Positions 1 through 9,794 of a stretch of DNA of 64,000 bases are shown here, piece after piece. The notes beneath the pieces are model-generated. The model was not told the DNA's origin, searched no databases, and worked only from the letters and a program-made list of their open reading frames with translations. The translations under genes and the position numbers were made by a program. Source of the stretch: Elgaria multicarinata webbii (taxonomy: Eukaryota; Chordata; Lepidosauria; Squamata; Anguidae); assembly GCF_023053635.1 (NCBI RefSeq), contig NC_086173.1, positions 145,237,197-145,301,196 on the forward strand. The letters run 5' to 3'. Every line of letters starts with the position of its first letter. The stretch's first letter is position 1.

Positions 1-94
1 CTCACCAACATCCCCTTGCGGAAGCAGGACCCACTGCTTTTTCTTCCTAGAAAAAACCCTTTATATGAGTTCCACTGACCTGCCTCCTTCCAGA

Positions 95-151
<57 letters not shown>
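95..151. repeat. (AAT)n microsatellite
   Basis: About 19 uninterrupted AAT units. The array abuts the A-rich tail side of a minus-strand L2 fragment, so it probably grew from that LINE's 3' tail. Confidence 0.95.
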
Positions 152-645
152 TTATTTATATGGCACCATCAATGTACATAGTGCTGTACAGAGTAAAACA
201 GTAAATAGCAAGACTCTGCCGCATAGGCTTACAATCTAATAAAATCATAGTAAAACAATAAGAAGGGGAAGAGAAGGCAAACAGGCACAGGGTAGGGTAA
301 ACAGGCACTGGGTAGGGTAAAACTAACAGTATAAAGTCAGAACAAAATCAAGTTTTAAAAGCTTTAGGAAAAAAAAGTTTTTAGCTGAGCTTTAAAAGCT
401 GCGGTTGAACTTGTAGTTCTCAAGTGTTCTGGAAGAGCGTTCCAGGCGGAAGGGGCAGCCGAAGAAAATGGACGAAGCCGAGCAAGGGAAGTAGAGGCCC
501 TTGGGCAGGCGAGAAACAAGGCATCAGAGGAGCGAAGAGGACGAGCGGGGCAATAGTGTGAGATGAGAGAGGAGAGATAGGAAGGAGCTAGACAGTGAAA
601 AGCTTTGTAGGTCAACAGGAGAAGTTTATAGTTGTAGGTCAACAG
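150..645 (-). mobile_element. L2-clade LINE, 3' end fragment
   Basis: Read on the minus strand, 364-642 encodes the C-terminal part of an L2-type reverse transcriptase, with the characteristic run [16 protein letters not shown] followed by ALRSSDA-like and APSAWNALPEHLR-like blocks. The 3' UTR (150-360) matches the one at 59570-59760, so both copies belong to one subfamily. The copy is 5'-truncated. It contains two small local duplications: a unit containing ACAGGCAC.GGGTAGGG around 281-320, and AGGTCAACAGGAGAAG at about 609 and 636. Confidence 0.85.
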
Positions 646-1224
646 GAGAAGAAATGAGCATTTTCACTCGTTTTGGTTGCCCTGGAAGCATTAAATCGGA
701 ACTGCGCAAGCGGTGGGGGCCGCTTACGCAATGCAGTTGGTGGGGCATAAGAGAATCTGCAGGCGCTTATGCGCCCCATTGGGTTCTGCCCAGTGCTTCC
801 AAAAGGAACTTCAGAAACAAGCAGAAATACTAAATTACAGATTCCACCATTCTAGAAAAGTATGTTTTCACTTGTTTCCAATTTCTTCGGGAACCACTAG
901 GTTCCCATTGCATTAGTGGTAGGTCTCACTAGCGGATGGACAGTATTTCACACTGCTCTTGGATTCCACCCTTTTCAGCAACCGAGCTCATCAAAAGCAT
1001 GGTGACAATTGAATCTCGGTCCCCTGCGGATGCTATTGTACAATGATAGTATGACCACCATGGTGAAGGAGCAGAGAAAAAAGCAGGTCACCTGCTTCCC
1101 ACTCTTAAGGTTGTGGTTTTGCGAAAGTGCAGAGAGTTCGGGGGTTGGGGGGCTGAAGAGGGTAAAACCATAAGGTTGCCCTGCTGTTCCCTGGCAGGAA
1201 ATTCTGTGGCTCTGATGTCTGAAG
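646..1224. other. unassigned intergenic stretch
   Basis: No coding region, RNA gene or recognisable repeat seen. The piece around 690-790 is modestly CpG-containing but too short and weak to call an island. Confidence 0.5.
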
Positions 1225-1527
1225 AGCGAGGAAAGGTGAAATCCTTAACAAACAAGAATACAGTGCTCAACAAAAAGTTAAGGATATATATATACAATGA
1301 AACCATAATGTTTAATATACACAAATATAAAATAAAGATTAACAATGATATTGCATTAAAAGTGCAATAACATTTGCACAGACCAATATGTAGCTAAAAT
1401 CTATTGGTCTGTGCAATAAGTTATTGCACTTTTAATGCAATATCATTGTTAATCTTTATTATATATTTTTGTATATTAAAGATTATGGTTTCATTGTGTA
1501 AATATATCCTTAACTTTTTGTTGAGCA
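1225..1527. mobile_element. long palindromic (foldback/MITE-like) element
   Basis: From about 1264 to 1527 the sequence is a near-perfect inverted repeat with arms of about 120 bp. The left arm opens TGCTCAACAAAAAGTTAAGG and the right arm closes with its complement. The turn is near 1390-1400, between two inverted copies of a block containing CAGACCAATA. A 13-bp direct repeat, TCTGATGTCTGAA, lies at 1211-1223 and again at 1528-1540, immediately outside the element. AT-rich, no coding capacity. Family not recognised; a Tc1/mariner-like origin is possible. Confidence 0.7.
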
Positions 1528-1540
1528 TCTGATGTCTGAA

Positions 1541-2002
1541 TGACAGGCAGAAATTCAGCTGGGGAATCCTTTTTCCTGTCTCGGAATTGCCGTGACGAGG
1601 AGAGCTTCATCGACTGAATGTCTGCCTACTGTGCAGATGTTATGGGAGCCCTGCCAGCAAAAATGGGGTGCCAGCCACACACCCTCTGCCCCACCCTTTT
1701 GGAAACGAATTTTGATATTTTGCCTAAGCAGAGATTCTGTCTATCAAAAACAGGAGCTCCAAATTCTACTGGGACGCCCCAACCGGAAAGGGAAGAAATG
1801 TCATGGGGTCTCTATCTCCAGTGCACCGAGGAAGCAGAGAGCCCACGAGGCAGCAACAATCTGGGTGACGAGGACAGCTGGGATTCCCAGGAAGTTTTTG
1901 TGAGCTCCTCTTGCTCAGTCTCATCTCACCCAGGTCAGGAATGGACGTAGCAAGCTCTGGGTTCCTGGAGCATGACCTATTCTTCCCCATTTAAATATTC
2001 AG
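1541..2002. other. unassigned stretch with a short ORF
   Basis: The + strand holds an open frame at 1618-1950 (ATG start, 110 codons) with no domain that I recognise. It lies upstream of the 13-finger exon and has a GT donor-like site near 1900. I could not connect it to that exon in a convincing phase, so it is not called as a gene. Confidence 0.25.
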
Positions 2003-2218
2003 ACAGGAGTCTAACTTACATGACTTTAAAAGGAAATTAGATAAATTCATGGAGGATAAGTCCGTCAGTGGCCTGTTAGCCATGCTACCTAAATGGAGCT
2101 TCCAGGTTCAAAGGCAATGTACCTCTGAATATAATTTGCTAGCAGGCTAGCAACAAGGGAGGGCTATTGCCTTACACCCTGCCTGGGAGTTTCCTAGGTA
2201 CTGCGCCAGGGCTCTGCT
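2003..2218 (+). mobile_element. CR1 LINE 3' fragment
   Basis: The sequence begins GACTTTAAAAGGAAATTAGA and continues through the CR1 3' segment with blocks like GGCTATTGCCTTACACC. Similar segments occur at 9330 and 41510. It is 5'-truncated and old. Confidence 0.7.
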
Positions 2219-3448
2219 AATGTTCATCAGAGGTGGTTGTCTATTGCCACCATGTAGATGTATCACCTTTAGAACACTGGGCTCCCATTCATTAAAAATC
2301 TGTAGCATTTATATTGGAGAGAAGTAGTTCAATGTGGCAAGCAAGCAGTCAGCAGGCAGCTCCAGGCCCAAACAATCCCATCCTCCAGAGGGGAAATCCA
2401 TTACGAGCATGCATAGAGGCTTTCAGAAGGAGGGACGCAAACAGCTTCCCAAGTGAGCTTTTACAAGGTTCTCTAAAACGCAATAATCTGTCACCTCCTC
2501 TTCCTCCCTCCCTCGGCTCTGTTTTGCATAGAACCTCAACCTTCCCTAAACCGTTTGGCCTTATTTATTACTCTTCTTTTATTTATCAAAGCTATCCAGG
2601 ACACATAATTCACTTGCTTTGTGTCTTTCCTTAGTACAGTTCCTGCTTTTACCAATTCACATTTACAGATCATTAATTCTTCCTTATTAAGGATTGGATC
2701 CAGGATCTGCCTTCCGCAAGAGGAAGGGCTCCGTCTGCAGAAGGTCCCTCTGCCTAATTTTTGGGGATCCCTCTTCTCCCTTGCCACAGCTCACCGCATT
2801 CAGCAGGGTCCCCTGAGACACTCTGTAGCATTTTGGGGGGGGGGGGGGCTGGAGGCAGTGCCGGGGGAAGGAGGGTGCAGGGATGTCCACTTCCACCAGT
2901 GCAGTTGATCCAGCATGAATCTGGATCCAGCCCTAAGCATTTCTGTGTGCTGTTTGCTTGCTGTTTTATAACAAGCCTTCACAGCGCTTTGCTAGAGGTG
3001 AAATGGTAATTTATCTAGTAAGCTTTCCCAGCCCATTCAGAAATGCTAAACCAGGGTTGGGAAAGGTGCGGCCCTTCCCTGATCATTGGCTATGCTGATG
3101 GAAACTGGAGTCCAACATCATCTGGAAGGCCGCAGGTTCCCCAGCCCCTGCACGAAACCAACTCTCTGCACAAAATCCGTGACTAAAGGTGACATTCAGT
3201 GGTAACATTAAGCTCAATCCTATTGCCAGAAACAGGACCAAAAGAAGCCGCAAAAGGTGAGGCTTAATGCAAGTGTATTGAGCACCAGTGGCCATGTGCC
3301 AGAGAGACCACTTTACACTTGTGCAAGTGCTGGTGCAAACTCTTACAGCTTCAGGCTTTCGGAGTCTATTCCAAGTTGTAACAAGGAGAGTCACTTCGGG
3401 TTTTAAATGAGTGTGAATTACCCACTCCTGTATGGTTTTTCTTTTCAG
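2219..3448. other. upstream region / probable intron of the 13-finger gene
   Basis: Contains a poly-G run (about 2834-2848) and a short MITE-like remnant at 3045-3155 with a GGAGTCCAACATCAT core. The 3' boundary is a polypyrimidine tract and AG acceptor at 3447-3448. No upstream KRAB, SCAN or BTB exon could be recognised here. Confidence 0.4.
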
Positions 3449-4878
3449 AGACTGAGAATGAAGGAGACAATCTGGAGACCACCGAGTCCCACGTCCCCTT
3501 CTCGGGAATCTGCAGACGGCGGGTGTCCTTGGATGTTACGGAAGGGGAAGCCCATGAGAAACAGGTTAAAAGCTACCTGGGAGAGAGGTGGGCTAGCCCT
3601 CCACCCTACGTGGAAATCTTTGGGGGCGCTCAGGACTCTGTCCTCCACCAGGGACCCAGCACGCCTGGCAAGGAGCGAGGGAAAACCTTCAAGGCCAGGC
3701 CCTCCAGTCTCATTGCCCGCCAGAGACTTCACGGGAGTAAGAAGCTCCACTGGTGCACCGACTGCGGGAGGGGCTTTGGCATCTTCTCGAACCTGATCCG
3801 CCACCAGAGGAGCCACGTGGGGGAAAAGCCCTACAAATGCCCTGATTGTGGGAAAGGCTTTGGCCACAGCTCGGCCCTTATCACTCACCGGCGCATCCAC
3901 ACCGGGGAGAAACCGTACATGTGCAACGAATGCGGGAAAAGCTTCAACGTGGTGTCCAACCTTCTGCGCCACCAAAGGAGCCACACGGGGGAGAAGCCTT
4001 ACCAGTGTCCTGACTGTGGCCGATGTTGCAGCCAAAGGTCCCACCTGATCACCCACCGGCGCCTCCACACAGGGGAGAGGCCTTACCAGTGCCTGGAGTG
4101 CGGGAAAAGCTTCAACGTCAGCTCTGATCTGATCAAACACCGGAGGATCCACACTGGGGAGAAGCCCTATGAATGCCATTACTGCGGGAAGCGCTTCAGC
4201 GGCAGCTCCAACCTCATCACGCATCAGAGGCTCCATACAGGCGAGAAGCCCTACATCTGCCCCGAGTGTGGCAAGAGCTTCACAATCAGCTCCAAGCTCA
4301 TCGCTCATCAGAGAATCCACATGGTAGACAAACCCTACGATTGTACAGACTGTGGGAAGAGCTTCACGGAAAGGCCCCGCCTGGCCAGGCACCAGCAGAG
4401 CCCCTACCGCCGGGAGAAACGTTTCAAATGTGCGGAGTGCGGGAAGAGTTTCACCACCAGCTCCTACCTTATCACACACCAGCGCACCCACACAGGAGAG
4501 ACCCCTTACATCTGTGGGGATTGTGGGAAAAGCTTCACGGTCATATCCAACCTTGCCAGACACCAGAGAATCCACACGGGTGAGAAGCCCTATCAGTGCC
4601 CAGACTGTGGAAGGAGCTACAGCCAACGCGCCCATCTGACGACACACCTGAGAATCCACACTGGGGAGAAGCCTTACATTTGCTCTGACTGTGGAAAGAG
4701 CTTCAACGTCAACTCATCCCTTACTAAGCACCGGAGAATCCATACAGGTGAGAAGCCCTACATATGCCCTGACTGTGGGAAAACTTTCAGCCAGAGTTCC
4801 AACGTCATCACTCACAGGAAGCTCCACCATGGTGACAGCCTCCTTGGTGGTCCCATTAGGGTCCTTCAGATCAAATAA
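3449..4878 (+). CDS. C2H2 zinc-finger protein, terminal exon (13 fingers)
   Basis: This is the terminal exon of a probable nuclear DNA-binding transcription factor. The acceptor TTTTTCTTTTCAG ends at 3448 and the frame is open from 3451 to TAA at 4876-4878. There is no in-frame ATG near the 5' end, so the start lies in an upstream exon joined by a phase-1 intron. The first 100 codons are an acidic linker ([12 protein letters not shown]...), the kind that follows a KRAB-type exon in reptile genes. From 3748 to 4827 there are 13 tandem C2H2 fingers joined by TGEKP linkers. Finger 8 keeps both cysteines and the first histidine but reads [10 protein letters not shown] where HxxxH-TGEKP is expected, so its second zinc ligand is lost. 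Finger 4 has a Cys in place of the core Phe. An AATAAA at 4874-4879 overlaps the stop codon. Orthology to a named gene is not claimed. Confidence 0.9.
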
Positions 4879-5022
4879 ATCACATCTCTACCTGGTGACT
4901 GTTGCCTTTCTGAGAATCTATCTGCCTCTTAGGAACTTGAAAGTGGGTATCTTATCTTGCCTTGTCCTTGCTTTGGAACACCACCTGTGGAAACTCTTCT
5001 CCAAAGGTTCATGATCACCTGT

Positions 5023-5215
5023 TTTAAGAACATAAGAAAAGTCATGCAGGATCAGACCAAGGGTCCATCTAGTCTGGAACTCTGTTCTCACAGAGGCTGA
5101 CCAGCTGTCGACCAGGAAACCACATGGATGCAACATCACCCTCCCGCCCGTGTTTCCCAGCAACTGGTGTATATAGGTTTACTGCCTCAGACACTGGGAT
5201 TGCAGAAGATACTAT
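5023..5215 (-). mobile_element. CR1 LINE 3' end
   Basis: Starts with AAGAACATAAGAA, the complement of the CR1 3' terminus TTCTTATGTTCTT. It then carries the complements of the usual blocks (GGTCCATCTAGTCTGG, CCCAGCAACTGGTGTATA). It lies between the 13-finger exon and the decayed finger sequence that follows, so it inserted into the old 3' part of that locus. Confidence 0.8.
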
Positions 5216-5274
5216 TAACTGTTCAGGTGTGTGACTGTGTTGGGCGGGGGCAGGATACACACTGCAAACCTGCA

Positions 5275-5400
5275 CCATCACCCACCAGAGGATCCAACTG
5301 ATTGGAATCCCTTCTTGTGGGAAGGACTCCAGCCAGCCTGTTCTGCTCAGTACTCATTAGAGAATCCTTACAGGCTGGAACCCTGCATCCTGCGGTGACT
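5275..5400 (+). pseudogene. decayed C2H2 finger sequence downstream of the 13-finger exon
   Basis: The + strand reads ATCACCCACCAGAGGATCCA, then CTTGTGGGAAGGACTCCAGC, then ACTCATTAGAGAATCC, then ACAGGCTGGAACCCT. These align in order with the finger pattern '[19 protein letters not shown]...[11 protein letters not shown]' but with an in-frame stop and missing ligands. It is about one and a half fingers of a formerly longer array, now separated from the live array by the stop codon and a CR1 insertion. It could instead be a fragment of a neighbouring duplicate. Confidence 0.65.
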
Positions 5401-5464
5401 TATTTTGTCCTTCTAATCAGGAAAGAATCCTATGGGAGGAACCTCTCTTTGCTCAAATGATGTA

Positions 5465-5712
5465 TAGGTAGGCTGACCACATGGAAAGGAGGACAGGGCT
5501 CCTGTATCTTTAACAGTTGCATAAAAACAGGAATTCCAGCAGGTGTCATTTGTATGCATGGGCAGGGCTCCTGCAGCTTTAACTGTTGTGATGAAGAGGG
5601 AATTTCACGAGATGCTGTATGCATACAAATGACACCTGCTGGAATTCCATTTTCTATACAACTGTTAAAAATACAGGAGCCCTGTCCCCCTTTTCATATG
5701 GAACCCCTAGTA
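5465..5712. mobile_element. palindromic hAT-like MITE, copy 1
   Basis: The outer arms contain GGAGGACAGGGCTCCTGTAT and its complement, and the inner arms contain CAGGTGTCATTTGTATGCAT and its complement. Same family as 19768-19995 and 32868-33186. The ends are degraded. No coding capacity. Confidence 0.75.
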
Positions 5713-6207
5713 TAGGGAAATTGCAGCCGGTGTTCAAACTCCGTGCATAATGCTGAAGATTCTCTTGCTCTGGGGAAGACCTTAAGCCTCTATTAGCCCC
5801 CGGTGGTCCTACCGCCCGTTCCCATGAAGAAGCACTTGCCCTTAAGCTTTCAGAGAAAAAGTGCCATGGCTGCCTTGAACTTCTCTGAGCATTCATTGGT
5901 TGTTGGTCTGGGAATTAGGAGGCGTAGTTGACTCTCAACAGTTAGTAGGGCCCTGTGGACCTGAAGTGTGGTTCTGTGGTCCCTGGCTGACTTGATCACA
6001 GAAGGAGCAAAAAAAGGCCCTTCAGTAAAAAAAAGGCATTCCGGATTGTGTGGCCCCATTGTTTGCCAAAACTAGAGAGAACCAGGATTCCTTGGTGTGT
6101 TTTCATGGTGGAGAGAGGTGGAGGATGCCGTGGGTTTGGTGCCAATAAAAGGATGCTTTTGTTAGTCATTTTGTGATTTATTGAATAGCAGTGATGTGTG
6201 TGTGTGT
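5713..6207. other. unassigned intergenic stretch
   Basis: Nothing recognised, apart from a short GT repeat at about 6194-6209. Confidence 0.4.
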
Positions 6208-6345
6208 GTAGGAGGAGGGTGCTGTTGCACTCAAGTCCTGCTTGTGTGTTTCCCATGATCAGCTGGTTCGAGTGTGTGAACAGAATGCTGGACCAGATGG
6301 ACCCTTGGTCTGGCCCAGCATTGCTATTCTTATGTTATTAAGCAA
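6208..6345 (+). mobile_element. CR1 LINE 3' terminus
   Basis: Carries GGAGGGTGCTGTTGCAC, GAATGCTGGACCAGATGG, ACCCTTGGTCTGGCCCAG and ends TATTCTTATGTTA, the standard 3' end of this CR1 family. Confidence 0.8.
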
Positions 6346-6454
6346 TGTAAGTGGGTTGCTCATTCTGGGAGTCAGGTTTTAAATCCATTTCCCATTTTTT
6401 GTGACAACCGTGTTTGTAGGACTGCAATAAAAACCTAGGGTGAAATGATAGTCA

Positions 6455-6660
6455 AGCTATACCAGCCTTCCCCAATTATGTATGGTTGTAAGCCAGCTTG
6501 GGAGGGCTTCTGCCCTGAAAGGTGGCTAAGAAATGTTTTAAATAAATAAATAGCACCCTCTCAATGTGGTGGACTGTAACTCCCATCACTCAGTTAGTGT
6601 GGCCAAAACTGGCTGGAGAAGACATGGAGGAAGCCAATTTGGGGAAGGCTAACAACATAT
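6455..6660. repeat. MITE remnant interrupted by a LINE-type tail
   Basis: The outer parts (ACCAGCCTTCCCCAATT... and ...AATTTGGGGAAGGCTAAC) are inverted complements of a common palindromic MITE with a core of GTAACTCCCATCACTC. A short insert at about 6490-6552 ends in AAATAAATAAATA, like an L2/SINE 3' tail. Confidence 0.5.
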
Positions 6661-6789
6661 AGGGGACATGTACTGGGGAGTCCTGATTGGTTGTGGCTCT
6701 CCAGCACCACTGGTTGGATGCCAGTTTAGGGGAAAGTGTCAGCTTTTCTGGGTTGCTAAGAGGCAATGGTTCTTTTTAGGATCTGGAAT

Positions 6790-7252
6790 ACAATAAGAAC
6801 CTAAGAAGAGCCCTGCTGGATCAGACCGAGGGTCCACCTAGTCCAGCACTCTGTTCATAACAGTAGTCAACCAGCTGTCAACCAGGAACCCACAAGCAGG
6901 ACACAGGTGCAATAGCACCCTCACACCCATGTTCCCCAGCAACTGGTGTATATATGCTTAGTGCCTCTGATACTAGAGATAGCACATAGCCATTAGGACT
7001 AGTAGCCACTAGCTACTGGGTTGACCCACACATTGGGTTGCCATTTTCATTGAGCTGTCCATCACAACCCCAAGATTTCTTTCTTGGTTGGTCACCGTCA
7101 GCTCAGATCCCATCAGATTATACTTGAAGTTGGTATTTTTTTGTCCCAACATGCATCACTTTGCACTTGCTTACACTGAGCCGCATTTGCCATTTGGATG
7201 CCCATTCTCCTAATTTGGAGAGATCCTTTCGGAGCTCCTCACCATGCATTAG
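6790..7252 (-). mobile_element. CR1 LINE, two segments on the minus strand
   Basis: 6792-7020 is the complement of the CR1 3' end. 7040-7250 is the complement of CR1 coding sequence downstream of the reverse-transcriptase catalytic motif; it corresponds to the + strand CR1 at about 40870-41040 (blocks TTGGGGTTGTGATGGACA and AAGTGCAAAGTGATGC on the sense strand). The part in between is deleted. Confidence 0.75.
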
Positions 7253-7855
7253 TGACACTAATGGGTGAAGGTGAGGGATTTTATTAAACAGGAGCAAATT
7301 AGCAAAGCAGAAGAAAGCAAAACACTGCAGAGCAAGATTACAAGTTTATGACCCCACAGTTGCCTGGGACCCCATCAAAATATGGCAATGGACGTGACTC
7401 CAATACCAGCCTCTCGTACGCAGCGCCTCTCCAGATCAGCCTGCATTGAGTCCATCCTAGACCGCTCCCCATTGCCAGAGTGTCAAAGGGATTCATATGT
7501 ACCATTATGCTCATATATTAACCTGTCCCTTCTCCTGGCTATAGACTTCAAGAATGTTTGGCAGTAAGACAGCAAAGATAACTCCACCCCAACTACTCTG
7601 GCTAACCTTGAGATCTCACCAGAGGCTTGTCTATCAGCATCTCAAATTGTTCAGTCCCAAACAGATAATTGGCCCTGGGTAGAAGAAGCATAGTTAACCA
7701 GTAAGTGCAGCAATGCCAACCAGAAGTTTGGGCACAGAAGGAGCAAATTTTGGACACCTTTAATTCCTCAAGATAACCTTTGTCTTCCCATATTTCCACT
7801 ACACACTTTCACACTTTGTTTACTGTGGATTCTTCTCTGCTGGTTACTGTACTTA

Positions 7856-7858
<3 letters not shown>
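7253..7858. other. unassigned intergenic stretch
   Basis: No gene or clear repeat seen. The short ORF at 7382 has no recognisable domain. Confidence 0.4.

Positions 7859-7940
<82 letters not shown>
7859..7940. repeat. compound (AT)n-(AC)n microsatellite
   Basis: About 23 AT units run directly into about 18 AC units. Confidence 0.97.
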
Positions 7941-7942
<2 letters not shown>

Positions 7943-8207
7943 CCAACAACATGTGGATCTACAACGCTAGGTATGGGGGTGGGTGGGGTTGTGCCACTTT
8001 GAGACTCCCATGAAGCATTCACTGGCCAGAAATCTCTGAACAAGATGTCTGGAAAGTATTTACACAGTCAACAAGGAAAAACCATGGGAACCCCAAGCTT
8101 CAGGATTTTTTTGTACTGTGACACCAGAACATGCTAGATCTGTAATGTTTGTGATGACCAGAGGCAGATGTGAGGTGTGTTAATATTTGTTGAAAAGTTT
8201 ATTAAAC

Positions 8208-8229
8208 TTACAAACATTAATGTTTGTAA
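8208..8229. repeat. perfect 22-bp palindrome
   Basis: TTACAAACATT followed immediately by its exact reverse complement with no loop. It sits in AT-rich DNA with no known element around it. Confidence 0.8.
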
Positions 8230-8725
8230 AAATAGTAATAAAACCATTTTTAAAAAACAATGCACGCATATAAAGTTATTACAGTTATCTTGGGATACTC
8301 AAGAATAACACAGCGGCTGCTAGGTGCTGAGTGAGAATTTCTATCCTTGGGGCTGCAACATAGCAAGATATCCCAGCCTCTGCTATTTCCAATGACCATG
8401 CTGGCTGGGGATGTTGGGGCCTATAGTCCAACATATCTAGCGGGCACCAAGTTGGCCAAGGCTGGCCTAGTCTCACACGATTTCGTCGATCTTGTTCTAA
8501 AAACGATCGATGGGTTAAATCTACAGAGCTGTGATTCCTAGACCGAGCAGGAAATGATCGGGCCACCTTCCTGTCCTTCCCTCTTGCCGTCCCCAACCCT
8601 TTGTTCCGGTAAGAATTTACTTTTTGGAAATATCACCTTGCAGCTTTGGACAAAACCAAAACAACAATGCAGATTGTAATGAGCTGAAGGTGCAGAGCTG
8701 TGATTTCAAAGGCGCCTATCGGCTA

Positions 8726-8956
8726 ATGGAAGCGGAAGAAATCCTGGCTGCGTTGAAGGTAGAGGAAAACCAGGAGGAGACCAAAGGCTGCAGAAGGATT
8801 TCTAGCAGCGAAAGTCTCCAGATATCCCATCTCCGGTTCCGGATCGACAGAGCGAGGTATCAAAGGACAGAGGACAGTGAAGGCATCTCAGAGTGCATGC
8901 TGAACTCAGAGGAGGCATTCCTTGATGCCCTGTCACAGCAGTCAGTCTTGCACTGA
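8726..8956 (+). CDS. short uncharacterised ORF (76 codons), doubtful
   Basis: ATG at 8726 opens a frame ending TGA at 8954-8956; the frame is also open upstream to about 8624. The product is acidic (MEAEEILAALKVEENQEE...) and ends in a hydrophobic tail. There is no recognised domain and no repeat match that I can see. It lies between the zinc-finger loci and could be an isolated exon or chance. No promoter or splice evidence decides the matter. Confidence 0.2.
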   Translation: MEAEEILAALKVEENQEETKGCRRISSSESLQISHLRFRIDRARYQRTEDSEGISECMLNSEEAFLDALSQQSVLH

Positions 8957-9264
8957 GGCAGACCAGTCTGGTCTGCACTGATGACTAACATCTCTCCCCA
9001 GTCTTTCTCCTCACCTGCTGCTTGAGGCCCTTGGACTGCAGATGCCAGGCAGTAAACCTGGGATTTTCTGCAAAGCATGAGGTTCGACTACTGAGTTCTG
9101 GGCCCACTCTGCGAGCAGGTTGTAGAAATACAGTATATATTCTGGGCCAATTTAAGTTATCAGGAGAGGTCTTGTGCCAAATAAGCCCCTTGTTCTATCT
9201 GGCCCAATACTGTGTATGCTTGAGCATCAGCAGTTTTCCAAGACTTTCAGCCCAGCTTCTTTTA

Positions 9265-9562
9265 GTGAAAGATTCAAGTAGAATTTGCTTCCACATGATG
9301 TAGTGATGGCCACCAATTTGGATGACTTTAAAAGGAGGTTAGATAAATTCCTGGAGGAGAAGGCTTTCAATGGCTGCTAATCCCGATAGCTATGTGCCAC
9401 CTCCAGTATCAGAGGAAGTAACTGGGGAACATGGGTGGGATGGTGCTGTTGCACCGTGTCCTGCTTGTGGGTTCCTGATTGACAGCTGGTTGGCCACTGT
9501 GTCAATCGAACGCTGGACTAGATGGACCCTTGGTCTGTTTCAGCATGACTGCTCTTATGTAA
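9265..9562 (+). mobile_element. CR1 LINE 3' end
   Basis: Contains GTGATGGCCACCAATTTGG, GACTTTAAAAGGAGGTTAG, GTATCAGAGGAAGTAACTGG, then GACTAGATGGACCCTTGGTC and a closing CTCTTATGT. It is a fairly complete 3' UTR and 5'-truncated. Confidence 0.85.
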
Positions 9563-9794
9563 AGGATGTACTTTAACACTTAGCTAAGGGCCTTGCTTCA
9601 TAGGCTGTGAATTCAGAACTGTTATGGTAGAGCTCACCTGGATTCATTAAGCCCAGAATGGTGCCACTCAGAATGAAGCAGCTTCCACAACAAAGTGAGG
9701 GTGCCAGATATCACTGAAATCTGAGTTTGAGACTGTTTTTTAGTTATAAGTACTAAAGGGAAGGAATTTCTTTCCTTTTTAATCTTATTTATTT

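Noticed and set aside
1592-1950. upstream coding exon of the 13-finger gene
   Set aside because: There is an open frame with a donor-like GT, but no KRAB/SCAN/BTB similarity, and its phase does not match the phase-1 acceptor at 3449.
3445-4659. 404-codon minus-strand frame opposite the 13-finger exon
   Set aside because: A shadow of the repetitive finger codons. The real frame on the + strand is unmistakable.
7768-8043. open frame across the AT/AC microsatellite
   Set aside because: Encodes only YIYIYI and VCVCVC runs from the simple repeat.
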